Assembly (NCBI GenBank): GCA_024364735.1
Contig: JAGFNQ010009473.1
Location: 186,001 to 250,000 of the forward strand
Direction: 5' to 3'
Length of the DNA: 64,000 nt
Source of the DNA: Boesenbergia rotunda
Lineage: Eukaryota; Streptophyta; Magnoliopsida; Zingiberales; Zingiberaceae
The notes below the pieces were generated by a model. The model did no database searches and was not told the origin of the DNA. It worked only from the letters and a program-made list of their open reading frames with translations. Below are positions 1-12,000 of this stretch, piece by piece. Both the position numbers and the translations under genes were made by a program. The first letter of the stretch is position 1; each line of letters opens with the position of its first letter.

Positions 1-606
1 TCGATGAAAAACTTAAACTTTATTGCCATAAAAATGATGAAACAAAACCAAAGCTCTGAAACTAATTAATAGAAATTATATTTTCTCCTAACCGTATAAA
101 TTCTAGAAACAAAATAAGAACTCGAAAGAGAAAAACACAAGACATATAAGCATAGATCTATTGTTTCTTCGAATCATAACATAACAAGAATAAAAATATA
201 TACCGAAAGACAAGGAACCTGATTGAAGAGTCATCGTCCTTGTCGTAGCATTGTCTACTCGATCCCTGCGAAAGAAGATGCAACGGAAAAAAGAAGAAGG
301 ATCTTCCAAGGGACTTAGGGTTGATGGTGCCGTAAAACTTTTTGTCAATGGAGAACAAGAAACTAGGTCAAGATGATACCCTAAACTCTTGGGGACCTTC
401 CATTTATATAGGAATCCAATCTATTATCAGCCCATAGATAATAATAGATTGGGCTAAAGGGTTCTATACATTGAATCTACATCCAATAATCTGAAACCCA
501 ATAAACATAAATTAGATCACTTTAAAAGGCTCAAATTGTATTTACATATGCAACTTTCAAATAAGCACACCTAATAGGGATAATAATATCCAATATCCCA
601 AACAAA
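1..606 (-). mobile_element. Probable LTR fragment, cut by the window edge
   Basis: Read on the minus strand, this stretch begins with TGTTTGGGATATTGG near 606. A TATATAAA box lies at 403-410, followed by a GC-richer, leader-like run toward position 240. That order (TG start, U3, TATA, R/U5) is what a plant LTR looks like. The two short minus-strand ORFs here resemble no protein I know. The other end lies before the window, so a CA terminus, primer site and target duplication cannot be checked. It could also be an unrelated repeat. Confidence 0.4.
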
Positions 607-2520
607 GTTGCATCTAGCTCACATTACAAATTAGCTTTTTCGATTTGAAGGTGTTCTTTTACAAATGCTCATTATCCTTATATTGTCTAAAACTTGCAGG
701 GGAAGTGAAGTGGGCCAATTCGACATAGCTAAGGATGCAGAGTTTTTCCCAAATTACACATGATGACGAAAGTCGTCAAGTAAAATTCCATTCTTTTCTG
801 TTAGCATTTTTTATTTTTTGTCTTTCTTTAGCTCTCTTTTCTTTGGTTTTTTACCCTTTAAACTTTTCTTTTTCCCCCGCTTATTATTTATTTATTTCTT
901 ATAATATATTCTTATTTGTAAGTTCTTACATATTATTTTTAATATTTTTAGATATAATATATAATCATACCTTCAAAATATTTATCTGAATCTCAAGTAA
1001 AAAAAACAAAAAGAAGAGACAACTCTTTATTTTATATATTATACATTTTGTACGGTCATTAAATAATTTTTATGGCACGTTGAAAGGAGGATCATATTTT
1101 AAAGTGTAGATGAGTTTTTAAGCTAAAATAATAATAAAACGTTGTAAGCAGACCATTTTTATTGAAACTCAATTCAAACCATCAAAATCTTAGGTACGAC
1201 GTTGCTGATATGACTTTGCGTTGACTAATCTTAGCCTTGCTACGTGGTCCCTGTCATCTCCTCTACATTATTCACTTAATTAGATCGAACTTTTCTTGAA
1301 AGACAGGTTCGTTGTCTCAGCGGCTCCCTAGAGTCGATCCCACGGATATGGAAGGAGGTAAATGCAGATACATAGGCAGGAGATATATTTGTGGGGAAGC
1401 ACTTGATCGTCATTAATTTTCGGGAATCGATCCTTAATCACTATGTCAAAATTGTTATACGCCTACCGTCTATACTAGCCCCATGGGCGATTGAACTCTT
1501 TCTTGAGCTTTAATACGATGTTGATATATATAATATTGAACGTGAGAGGAAAGATATCTTAACATTTTGGATTGAGTTAAACACATTCACCATGATTCAC
1601 AACTCAAGTTTTCATGCTGCTTTCGCCACCTACTACTCAATCAATCTCCAGTATCTCAAAGTCGTCTCTTTGCTTTCCAAAATATACTAAATCTCTTCAA
1701 ATTCAAGTGGCTATTGCTGACTTAAACTACTTAACTTTTTTTGCATTGGTAAAAAGTCAACTCCACAAAGTCAAAGCCCGCGATCAAACATTGAATGTGA
1801 AAATCAGCTAGGCCACAATCTCGACTCACTCCTCCTCCATCTCGTCCTCAATCATAGCTTTATCAGTTCAACCTTCCTCATGCATATGTTTCATGCATCA
1901 CTTGCTCTGATCATGGCCGGTATAATTCTAAATGTGTTGCCAAAGAGAGTTGACTTTTGATCAAGTACAGTGAGTTCCATAATTGTCTCACTATTGGTTG
2001 ACTGTTTGCCTTTGTCTTGGCTCAACACGCATCAGTTTGGTCAAGTTGGATTGCCGGCCGATTGTTAGAAATTTTGTCCGCTCGATTTAGTTGTGATTTT
2101 GAGAGCTTTGAAACTCGTTTCTAACTTGTAATGGCCAATTTGCGAGCTATCTTGCCCCATTTGTTTTAATTTAATTTTCAATTCATATATCACACTTGTA
2201 TTATTTACTGGTTAATTTAGTTTAACTGATTCACTGTATCAATTATAATCTGCGTTCAACCCCGATTAATTTTGAATCAGGCCTGCGTAGCTATGGTCAA
2301 ACAAACAATAAATTGTGCAGCTGGTGATTTCCATGTCCTTAAGCAAAAGACAGACCGTGAAGTTTGACTTGTTCCAAGCAGCAAGCCCCATGACATAAGT
2401 TATCGTGGAGAAGTTGTTTACTAGGGAAGAAAGCTGATTGACTATGATTCAAACCATGGATAAGGCATTTAGTGGTGGCCTACACATGAATTCCTCCGCT
2501 CTAGATCTCCAATCAATCGG
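607..2520. other. AT-rich intergenic stretch upstream of the WRKY gene
   Basis: I see no convincing gene. The ORFs at 735-989 and 1,614-1,811 are low-complexity or have no recognisable content. A GC-richer block at about 1,310-1,500 looks like a decayed dispersed repeat, but I could not assign a family. Several W-box cores (TTGACT at 1,221, 1,950, 1,998 and 2,364; the reverse AGTCAA or GGTCAA at 1,755, 1,769, 2,039 and 2,295) are scattered through it. Confidence 0.4.
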
Positions 2521-2722
2521 TTGCCCAAGGGCGGAGCCACATATAGATCTACCCCAGCTATAGCCGGGGGACCCTTGACCTTGAAAAGGAAGAGAATGAT
2601 GATTGTGAGATATAGAGTTAGCACAGAATATCTTAAAAATCGAGAGATTATTTTTATTTTCTATTAGCCCGGATTGATCCGCTGGGTAGGTCTGGACTCC
2701 TAGCTCCACCGTTGGGTTGCCC
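2521..2722. mobile_element. Small MITE-like element with imperfect terminal inverted repeats
   Basis: The left end (2,521-2,540, containing GGGCGGAGCC) pairs imperfectly with the right end (2,700-2,722, containing GGCTCC-like AGCTCCACCG). About 12 of 16 bases of the inner arm match. The element is about 200 bp with no coding content; the minus-strand ORF across it is chance. The superfamily is not assigned and no clear target duplication was found. Confidence 0.35.
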
Positions 2723-3119
2723 GTGACGGATAAAATAAAGCTTATGCAAAGATACTAAATGAGTACATATACATGGTATATTATAACTAAACGAAGACAT
2801 CTATCTTAGTTAATTATTTTTTATAGTGCATGTGTTATAACTGAAAGTAAACACCGGCATACATGAAGGCAGAAGCAATTAATACGACGTTTACTAGTGC
2901 GGATGCAAAGGTAGAAAAGGCAATTTGGCAAAATTTGGTCAACCTTGAAGAGCCTTTTAAGTAATGCCCTCTTCTTAAATAAAGAAACCTAGCTCAAATT
3001 GTCAACCCTTAATATCTCAACTTTATAGAGTGCAATCTCTGGACTCTCCACCCAAGTTGCCCAACATGTTCACACATCCATTACATTAAAAAATAAATCA
3101 TAAAAAAGGATTCGCAAAA

Positions 3120-3690
3120 GTAAAAAAGAAATAATAGTTTTTTTTATTCAAAACCAGATATTTTGGATATCAAACTTAATATTAGATTGACGATTTTGAT
3201 ATTAAACTTTTGAAGAAAAAAAATTTAGTCTCAAAATTAACTCTTTATTTTTATTTTATAGGGTTCACCTTCCCAATTGGATTATAGTATTCAAACTAAA
3301 AAAAATTAAAAATCGAAAATTTCTAGGGTTCACCTTTACAATTGGGTTATAATGTTCAAGCTAAAAAAAATTTAAATCAAAATCCCTTAGGGTTCATCTT
3401 TTCAATTGGGTTATAGTGTTCAAGTAAAAAAAATTAAAAACGAAAATTCTTAGGGTTTATCTTCCCAATTGGGTCATAATATTCAATCATTTAAAAAAAA
3501 ACTTGAGGCACCTCCAAGTATTAAAATTATTATTTTTAAAATTTGAGACTAATAAATAAGGTAAACGTCTAACTTTGAAACTAAAAAAGTGTTTTTTAAA
3601 AATTTGATATTAAAATCTCAAATTTAGTATTAAATTTGGGATCTAAAGGTACGCATCCCGTATTTTATTTAAATAAATTTTAGAAAAAAA
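3120..3690. mobile_element. Foldback (long inverted repeat) element with an internal tandem repeat
   Basis: The left arm (about 3,145-3,255) and the reverse complement of the right arm (about 3,520-3,660) align over roughly 100 bases. Both carry runs such as GATATTAAAC, TTTAGTCTCAAA and TTATTTTTA-type blocks in the same order. Between the arms lie four head-to-tail copies of a 63-65 bp unit starting with GGGTT(C/T)A. The structure is that of a non-coding foldback MITE. Exact ends are uncertain because both flanks are A/T runs. Confidence 0.6.
3261..3490 (+). repeat. Four-copy 63-65 bp tandem repeat inside the foldback element
   Basis: Copies start at about 3,261, 3,326, 3,390 and 3,453. Each begins GGGTTCACC or a close variant, continues CAATTGGRTTATA.TATTCAA and ends in an A-rich run. 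It forms the loop of the surrounding inverted repeat. Confidence 0.75.
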
Positions 3691-3868
3691 TGAAAAATTT
3701 TAAATTCTCTTTAATAAAAAAACATAAAAAACAAAAACCATGCAATGCATGCACGAATTTCAAAGCGAGGGAAGGAGGAGCATGCCATGCATGACGCACG
3801 TAGAGCCCTCTTCATGGCTTGCACGTTGAAGTTTGATCCTTGTGCCTCTAACAGTACAATTTGGGCTG

Positions 3869-4012
3869 TTGACTTTTAGCTGTAAACGATAAGGACCAAT
3901 ACTTTGTCTAAATTAATAATAATAATAATAGTCTTGTATTTGTAAGTCAAAAACAGTGGCTTTACCTTGTCCTGCAAATATAATTTATATTTATATATAT
4001 AAATATATATGT
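3869..4012 (+). promoter_or_regulatory. Candidate WRKY core promoter: two W-boxes and a TATA box
   Basis: A W-box core TTGACT lies at 3,869-3,874 and its reverse (AGTCAA) at 3,945-3,950. The TATA-like TATATATAAATA is at 3,992-4,003, about 60-70 bp before the start codon. W-boxes are the known binding sites of WRKY proteins, so auto- or cross-regulation is an inference. The transcription start is not known. Confidence 0.45.
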
Positions 4013-4064
4013 TTGTGTGTTTGGTGGTTCTTGATCTCCTTGATTGAGGAATTAGCAGAGAGAC

Positions 4065-4177
4065 ATGGAGTTCTTTCCAGTTTCAGATACAGCTCTTAGG
4101 AACAGGGAGAAGATGAAGAAGATCGAAACTCTATTTGGTGAAATCAAACATGTATTTATGTTCTTCCCTTTTCTCTT

Positions 4178-4208
<31 letters not shown>

Positions 4209-5824
4209 GATTATCTTCTTATATATATAGTTTTGACATAAATTCATTATTTCAGATAAAAAAACAGGTTTAAGATCTAGATCTTTTGTCCTTATAAATT
4301 TAATCGAAGAAATATGTTTCAATTAATTAATTACCTATATATAATTTATATACAGGAGGATCAGGATCTTGCTGAATCCTCCAAAGTGATCAAGCATGAA
4401 GGAGGAGATCAAAATAAGAGACTGAAAGAATTCCTACTGTCCAGCCAAATGAACAGTACTCAAGAAGAAGATGATGATGAAGAATCTGATCTTGTTTCTC
4501 TTAGCCTTGGAACCCTAACTAGTACTAAAAGCAAGCCCAAAATAGAAGCCAAGGCAAAGCATACTGATCATGAGCTCAAAGAAGGTGATGATCTCTCCCT
4601 CGGTTTCGAGCAATTTAGCGGCGAAGGTGCTGGTGCTGCAGATAGCAACAGCAAGGAGGCAGAGATTGTAGAGGAAGTGCCACAACCACAACCCAACCTC
4701 AAGAGGGCTAGGGTTTCAGTGAGAACAAGATGTGCTACCCCAACTGTAAGTAAAAAAAAGTTATTTTTTTTCTGTCTCTAAAGAAAATTTAATTAAAATG
4801 ATCAAAACTTCTATCTCAAATGGATTAGTAAGTCAATAGTTAATCGGTCTCTAATTTATATAAATTTGAATCAAAAGTCTCAAATTTTCATTTTCAAAAT
4901 CTATGTTCTCACAATTTCATCTGTATAAAATGTACAGATGAATGATGGCTGTCATTGGAGGAAATATGGACAGAAGATAGCCAAAGGAAATCCATGCCCG
5001 CGAGCATATTATCGTTGCACCATGGCACCGGGATGCCCAGTAAGAAAGCAGGTGAAAATCTTCATTTTCGAAACGATATTATTTCGGTATCGTGTTGTCA
5101 TGCATAGTGATTGATTTGAGGTTGAAGAAGGAAAGTGAGAAAGAAAATTAATTATGATAATTGCAATCGCAACTGTATTATATTTAATTTATTATTATCA
5201 TAATACTATTTTAATTTTATTGCTGATAATAAATATGGTATATGATGACAGGTGCAAAGATGCGTCGAAGACTTGTCCATTCTGATTAGTACCTACGAAG
5301 GAGCTCACAACCACCCACTTCCCCTCGCCGCCTCCGCGATCGCCTCCACCACCTCGGCCGCCGCAAGCATGCTTTTGGCCGGCTCCTCGACCTCTGATTT
5401 TCAGCGAAGCCAGTTCTGCCCTTCTTCCCACCCTACCGTCACACTGGACCTCACTGCGCCGCCGAGGCCCCAAATCGGCTACTTCCCCCATTATTCCTCA
5501 AGCAGCTTCAACTTCTCATCTTCGGCCAAGATGAAGACTGATCAGACTGAAATAGCTCGAGTCGTGCCGAGGCAGCAGACGCTGACGACCGACATGATCG
5601 CGGGGGCGATCACGTCGCACCCGAGCTTCCGATCTGCTTTGGAGGCGGCCGTTAAGAAGTGCGTCGTCGGGGGGAGGCCAAGTTACAGCGGTGTTCATGT
5701 GCAGCAGCAGCAGCAGCAAGAGGAATTGGCGGCGCCTCACTCAGAGACAGGAGGAGGAGGAGGAGGGAATTACTTGACGATCTTGAACTCCTGGAGTTTG
5801 AACCAGCTGCCGCAGAGACGATGA
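4065..5824 (+). CDS. WRKY transcription factor, group IIb
   Basis: This is a sequence-specific DNA-binding regulator acting in the nucleus. Four exons join in phase: 4065-4151, 4356-4745, 4938-5051 and 5252-5824, giving 387 residues. Residues 160-220 hold the single WRKY domain: WRKYGQK, then a zinc finger C-X5-C-X23-H-X-H. The intron falls between Gln and Val-Gln-Arg inside the finger, the position known for groups IIa and IIb. Near the C-terminus, TSHPSFRSALEAAVKK matches the conserved IIb tail. The middle holds an acidic stretch and LSLGTL and LSLGFEQF motifs, then a basic KRAR patch that is a likely nuclear signal. Group IIb proteins usually have a leucine zipper before the domain and about 450-550 residues. 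Here the N-terminus is short and the zipper is weak or absent. The family call is very secure. The first exon is less so. Confidence 0.9.
4175..4208 (+). repeat. CTT microsatellite in WRKY intron 1
   Basis: About eleven uninterrupted CTT triplets lie 24 bp after the exon 1 donor. As a pyrimidine-rich run in an intron it is probably length-variable between individuals. Confidence 0.9.
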
Positions 5825-6941
5825 AAAATATAGTTGGAATTTGGGCATTTATTCTTTCCTTTGTGTATATGAATTTGAAGAAAGAACATTTGGAATTTGG
5901 AATATTGCAATGTAGTTTTTGTATTTTATTTTTGTTTTTGTTTTTATTTTTTTACAATACAAATATCTAGCTCTTGCAATTGGATTAATTTTGAACATTC
6001 GGCTACGCGAACTAGCCACTAAAAAATTTGAGAAAAAAATCCCCACGAGAGAGATGGGCTGATGATTATTACGTGGATATTGCCACCAAAAGATTGGGGG
6101 TCAAAATCTGATAAAGTCAATGTGCTCATTCTTCTCACGTGCTAACTACAATATCTGAACTAGTAACCTCTATGATTTATCTCTTTCGTGTTGGTCCTGA
6201 GACGAGTTGGCAGGAAACGTCTATTTTGCCACCTAAAAATTTGAGAAGGACAGATGACCCACGGAGAGGTTATTAGATCGGAGAGGTTATCACCCGATAG
6301 ATGAATTAAGCTAAAATTAGTCTAGCAAAATATACATATCTACATTTTCAAAATAATAAAAGGAGTTATATAACACAAGTTATTTTTCCTTTTGATTCAA
6401 TTGATTATAAAACTATGGGTAGAATATTTTTATAAAACTATTTCATATGCTAACTTGATTAATTTATTTGAAATTAATTAAAATTATTTCAACACTGGTC
6501 CTAATTTTGATAATATTAAAACAATTTTTCTAGTTTTTTTAAATATAAAAGTAATTTATATATAATATTGTATTTAGTTTATTGTAATATTAATTACTCC
6601 GTGATTATTGTAATGACTTTAAAATATTTTTAAAATAAAATAAAATATTGTAATGATTATTGTAATATTTTGTTTTTAATTGATATTAAATATTTAATTT
6701 TTAAAATAATAATCAGTTGAATCTCATTAAAAAGCAAATATAAAGATTTATTTAGACTGTCAATATTTTTATGTCCCTTTTTTACTTAAAAAAAACTTAC
6801 AGTATAATACATCGTAACTGAGATTTAAATTTTAAAATTTTTAATGGAGTTAGTCTGATGATTTGCCGGGGACGTGGGCCTTTCAATTTGTGCCCTTAGT
6901 AGCGAAAGGGCAATTGTATAATACATTTTCTATTTTATTTA
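5825..6941. other. AT-rich intergenic DNA after the WRKY gene
   Basis: The WRKY 3' UTR presumably occupies the first few hundred bases; a T-rich stretch follows at 5,920-5,955. The remainder is A/T-rich without ORFs worth calling. A moderately complex block at 6,000-6,300 may be an old transposon fragment, but I could not place it. Confidence 0.4.
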
Positions 6942-7184
6942 AGAGCAATGATAGGGAGAGTAAAAATGGTAGAGTAAAAATCATAGTGAATGATGTGGCA
7001 TGACGTGACACTTTACATGCACACGTCCGATTATCGCTTGGATACCATTGACAGCCTTCGACCGCCGTCCCGAATCAAATTATACCTTAAGAGGCACGGT
7101 GAATCCGTCGGAGATCATGCATGCAAGGTGCCACGTCATTCACTATGATTTCACTCTCCCATTTTCACTCTCCTAATCATTATT
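6942..7184. mobile_element. MITE with about 50-bp inverted repeats and a 10-bp target duplication
   Basis: The left end (GAGCAATGATAGGGAGAG...) and the reverse complement of the right end (AATAATGATTAGGAGAG...) align for about 60 bases. Both arms contain ATCATAGTGAATGA and then (A/G)TGTGGCA or ACGTGGCAC. TTTTATTTAA occurs immediately on both sides (about 6,932-6,941 and 7,185-7,194). A direct repeat of that length fits a Mutator-like target duplication. There is no coding capacity. The interior resembles the foldback at 51,090. Confidence 0.7.
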
Positions 7185-7319
7185 TTTTATTTAAATAGAT
7201 AGATGTCTATCTACCGAAGCAGAGGTCCAGATAAAATGGGTAAAATGATATAGTCAAACTAAAAGGAAATTTTGATAAAATAGCTAAGGAGAGAAAATAT
7301 ATTTTCTATATTATTTAGG

Positions 7320-7568
7320 ACCTCGGTGAAGATCTCCGGAATGCCAATGGAATTTGCGTTTATAAATTGCTGGAGCATTTGATCTTGTTCTCTGGTTTTG
7401 CTTTCGCGGACGCCACGATCGAAGCTCGTCGCCTCCGTATCTGCGGCTTCTGCTCTTCCTGATCCTATCCTTCGTCATCGACGTCTCCTCCTCGATCTGA
7501 CGCATCTCGCCTCGATTTACCCTCTTCCAACTCGGCCACGGGCGGCGGCGATCCCGGGCGGATGATCC
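7320..7568 (+). promoter_or_regulatory. Probable 5' leader of the myosin gene
   Basis: A C/G- and CT-rich block (about 7,390-7,568) stands out from the AT-rich surroundings and leads to an ATG followed at once by a possible splice donor (ATG|GTACCT at 7,569). It looks like transcribed leader rather than coding sequence. No clear TATA box was assigned. The minus-strand ORF across it is a shadow. Confidence 0.4.
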
Positions 7569-9057
7569 ATGGTACCTCATTGTCGACCTGTTCCTACTCG
7601 CCTTACATTTCTGCATGCCCTTTTGTCGATTGTCGATAGCTCTGTTTCACTTGTTGCTTGTTCCGAGGTAGTTACGGAAATTTATTTCCTTTTTTTTTTC
7701 CTCATCTGTTTATCCTTTTTTTTTCCGCGCCTCATCGTTCGAAAGAGGTAAAGAACAATGCCTTCTCTTTTTTTTTAACCAATGGCGATGGTAATATTCC
7801 ACGTTTGGGGGATTTTCGACCTATGGATATAAGTGAATGAGTCTCTGGAAAATGATAAACGACAAAAGGTGGGCTTTTATGACATATTTGAAGGTGTGCT
7901 TTTACTCCACCGCTGGATAGTGTCTGCTCGTTGGAAGCATTTGCTGAAAACAATGCACTGAGCATTCTTTTTGCTCATTGGACATTCCAAACTCTTTTCT
8001 GTTGCGCGCTTATGTGTATCCCCTTTTACTTGTTGGTGATCAATGGATGAGATTACTTCAAGAATGCATGCAGTTCCTTTTTTTGGTACCCCTGGTCGTT
8101 TATTGTTTCCATTGGCTTATAGCCATGTTGAAATTAGCAACTTCTTGATGGACAATGCAAAACAATCGTTATCAAACCTGTAATCCACATTGTTGTCTGT
8201 CAAGACTTATTATAAACTAACAGTAGTTGGAAAGAAAATTTCTACTAGAGTTTGTATAACTAGTGCCGGTAGAAATTTCTGCATTTGAGGGTAATTGTCC
8301 TGAATGAACAGCATGCGAGGATATTTCATTTTGTTTTCACAACAGTAAATGCGCAACTAATTTCTCTTTAGTTTTTCCAAGATAGCACTTTTTTAATGGA
8401 AGAAAGCATTATATTTTTCATTGGAAATCAATTTGATAAGGGTCCCTAGTCTAGGCTATAAAAGGGACATGGACAACATCACGACATGAAGTTTCATTTG
8501 GCAATAGACTAGCAGACACTTGCATAAATTGAGGTCGAATTGTTGAGTGTCTTGTGATTTCACAACCTGCTCTTGGACAACAACAGTTAGAGGTGTGATT
8601 TAGGATTCATTGTGAGTTCAAAACCATGCATGTGTCGCTCTATTCTTGTAGGAGTCATTGTTTGTATAATGATCTCCAGGATTTCACCATTAGGATAAAA
8701 TTTAGATTTCCATATTTATATCTTAGAGTAATTCCTTTAAATAGCATTGGTACTTGTATCTGCATGAGCTAGGAAATTTGCCCTTATATAGATTTTACGA
8801 CCTGCATTGGTACACACCTATGCTCATGAATTACAGAAGGCTTTTTTCAACTTCATCTTCCTAAACAGGAACGTGTATTATGCATGGTGGCATTTGTATC
8901 ACAAAAGGACTTTGTATGTTGAGTTGTTGTGCTTCACATTTCCATTTCATGCAAACTAATCCCAATTAAGTTATACCAGCATCAAGTTCTATTGAGCAAC
9001 ATGCTGATGTATGAATTCCTTTTCTTTTCAACTCCTAATCTTGATATTGGTTCACAG

Positions 9058-12000
9058 GAAAGTCCAGGTACCATTATTGTTGGTTCACATGTGTGGGTTG
9101 AAGATCCTTTTGTGTCATGGATTGATGGAGAGGTTTCACATATCAGTGGCTATCAGGTCCACGTGCACACAACTAATGGGAAAATGGTATCTTCACAAAT
9201 AATTGACATATTATTACAATGCCATCAATAGTATACTTTTTTAGCATCATTTATTTTAGGACTTGGCATATAGTAACTAGCAGATTGTGTGTATGTTTGA
9301 AACTTTGCATTCCATACTGTTTGGAATTCTAAGCTTCTTCAATCTGTACAACCAAGTTGGTTCCCCCTTATTTGCTTTTCTGCACTCATGGTTGAATTTA
9401 ACATAGTAGAAATATGACACTATTATTTAACTGATTTTTTTTAATCTCAAATGAATGTAATGCATCTCATTAAATAATCTTTGTGAATTGTGATAATCAG
9501 GCAGTTATACATATTCCATCTTGGTGTTTCATAACTATGACAATCACTTTACGTTCCTACTATTGTTAGCTCCAATTATTGACATGCTAATATCGCCACT
9601 ATATCATTGGGAGATCCTATAGTTCATTTTCTCTTCAATTCTTCAAAGGTTATTTACAAGTGATATTCATGAACCATGAAGGTGCAAGGAAGAGTTAAGA
9701 TATCTTGGATCTATTGTTAAACAAAGAGATATTGATGAACATATCATGAGCATTTGAAATGAAGATCTTTTGAAGCCTTGAATAATAGGCCTTGGTATAA
9801 AATAGCTTTTTTTTACCCCTAATATTAAGTTGATGAAGACGTTAATATAAGGCGTGGCAATATAAAGACATAGTTACATCATCGTCAGTTTAGTTAACGG
9901 TGAGAGAGTATCAATATAATCAACATAATTACTTGAGTTTATCCTTTTTCTATAAGTATTTAAGTCAATTTGTATTCCCTCAACAATAATATATAGAAGC
10001 GCATACTTACTGAAAGCCAACTATTTAACTTCCCAGCTGGTCAATGCTGCGTCCAATATTCTAGACTCTAGTAGAAGGTAAAGATGGCATCTCTTTCACA
10101 ATAGCCTGCTTTCAGCCTGGGCTAGTGATACCTTCATACTCAAGCTACCATTATTCTGGATAGTAATGTCGCACAGAAATATTAACTAAGAGACAAGAAA
10201 TTATCTGTAATAAAATGACGTGGTGGATGGGAGGTAGCAAATTATCATTTATCTCTAAAGAGAAACATGAAGAGGAAGATTCAATGTTATTTGGTGTGAA
10301 GATATGGAGCAAGTAGGTAGAAGAAGCATATAGAAACAATTGAATCAGCAAGAAGGGACATACTTAATTTGTAATGTTAATTGACACAAATGGGACATGA
10401 TAATGGTCGGGTCTAAGAAAGTTAGTGAGTTAGTTCTTTCATCTAGGCCGGTGATAACAAAAATTGTTGATGTCAAAAAGGACTATTCCTACGACTACGT
10501 TATCATCTCTTGTACTGGTTTGCAGTCAAGCTACCTTGACCATCTTCTGTTGATCCAAATAATCTACCAATCAAAGGCTTCCTTGCGGACTAACCACATT
10601 GTAGAAGGTGAGGTCAGACAAAACCTTGCTAATGAGATGGTTCCCAGTAGGAATGTGTGGAAGGACACAAAATGTTGTAACATTGACTTTACTAAATACA
10701 GATGATAATGGACCAGTTCAACTATTTGCTCTCTGACTAGATGCCTAGATACTATTTCATTTAACATATAATCTATAGACCTCAATCATTGATATCTTTC
10801 TTAAATAATGTAATTCTTTGCTTTATTTTGGCATAAAGGTTGTGGCAAATCTGTTGAAGGTGTTTCCAAAAGATACGGAAGCTCCACCTGCAGGAGTAGA
10901 TGACATGATAAAGTTATCATATTTGCATGAACCTGGTGTCTTGCAAAACCTTGCCACACGCTATGAGCTTAATGAAATATATGTAAGAAATGTCTCATAT
11001 GTATTACAGTTGTCGTGCTATTGACTTAAAAAATGATCACAGGAATTCTTTGTAAATCTTCTGAAATTCCCAGACATACACTGGTAATATCCTGATTGCA
11101 GTAAACCCCTTCCAAAGGTTGCCACATCTTGAAGATATGCATATGATGGAACAATATAAAGGAGCAGCACTTGGGGAGCTAAGCCCACATGTTTTTGCAA
11201 TTGCTGATGTTGCATTCAGGTGAACTTAATACTTGTAAATTATGGTACAAGTTGCTAGAGTTTCTCCCTTAGCATGAGGTGTATCATAAGGAAACAGGGC
11301 AATGATTAATGAAGGAAGAAACAACTCCATATTGGTCAGTGGAGAAAGTGGTGCTGGTAAAACTGAAACAACAAAGATGCTTATGCAATATCTGGCATAC
11401 TTAGGTAGACGATCTGGAATTGAAGGACGGACGGTTGAACAACAAGTTCTGGAAGTAAGACAAGATTGAGCCAGTTCTCACATTGAATTATTTAACACTT
11501 GAAGAATTAGCTTCACCCATCTTCTTAAATAAAAATAAATCTTAGCATTCAGTTTGTATTAATCTGTTATGTATTTACTAGTCTAATCCAGTTCTTGAAG
11601 CTTTTGGGAATGCCAAAACAGTTCGAAACAACAACTCAAGGTACATGTTTCTTTGTTGTTATTTTAATCCTTGGAAAGCTGTGCTTAACCTAACTGTTAC
11701 ATATGTAATTTCTGTTCATGACGTCACAATCAAGTCGATTTGGTAAATTTGTTGAGATTCAATTTGATGAAAATGGGAGGATCTCTGGAGCTGCTATTAG
11801 AACCTACTTGCTTGAAAAATCTCGTGTATGCCAAATCAATAATCCTGAGAGAAATTATCATTGCTTTTACCTTCTATGCGCTGCTCCTCATAAGGTGGCT
11901 TGTTGTCTGATTCTCGACTGTTCTTTCATGCTGGCATTAGCCTTGTTATTGCTTTGTCAATTGATAATCAAACTGGATAAATCACATCTACTTGTATTGC

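Noticed and set aside
1310..1500. tRNA-derived SINE
   Set aside because: A phrase like a B box (AGAGTCGATCCC) is present, but no A box at the right distance, tail or duplication could be shown.
5198..5740. Minus-strand ORFs across WRKY exon 4
   Set aside because: These are shadows in GC-rich coding sequence; the plus-strand frame carries the zinc finger and the IIb tail.
10397..10705. 102-codon ORF in myosin intron 2
   Set aside because: No family resemblance, no supporting splice sites, and it lies between two myosin exons that join in phase.
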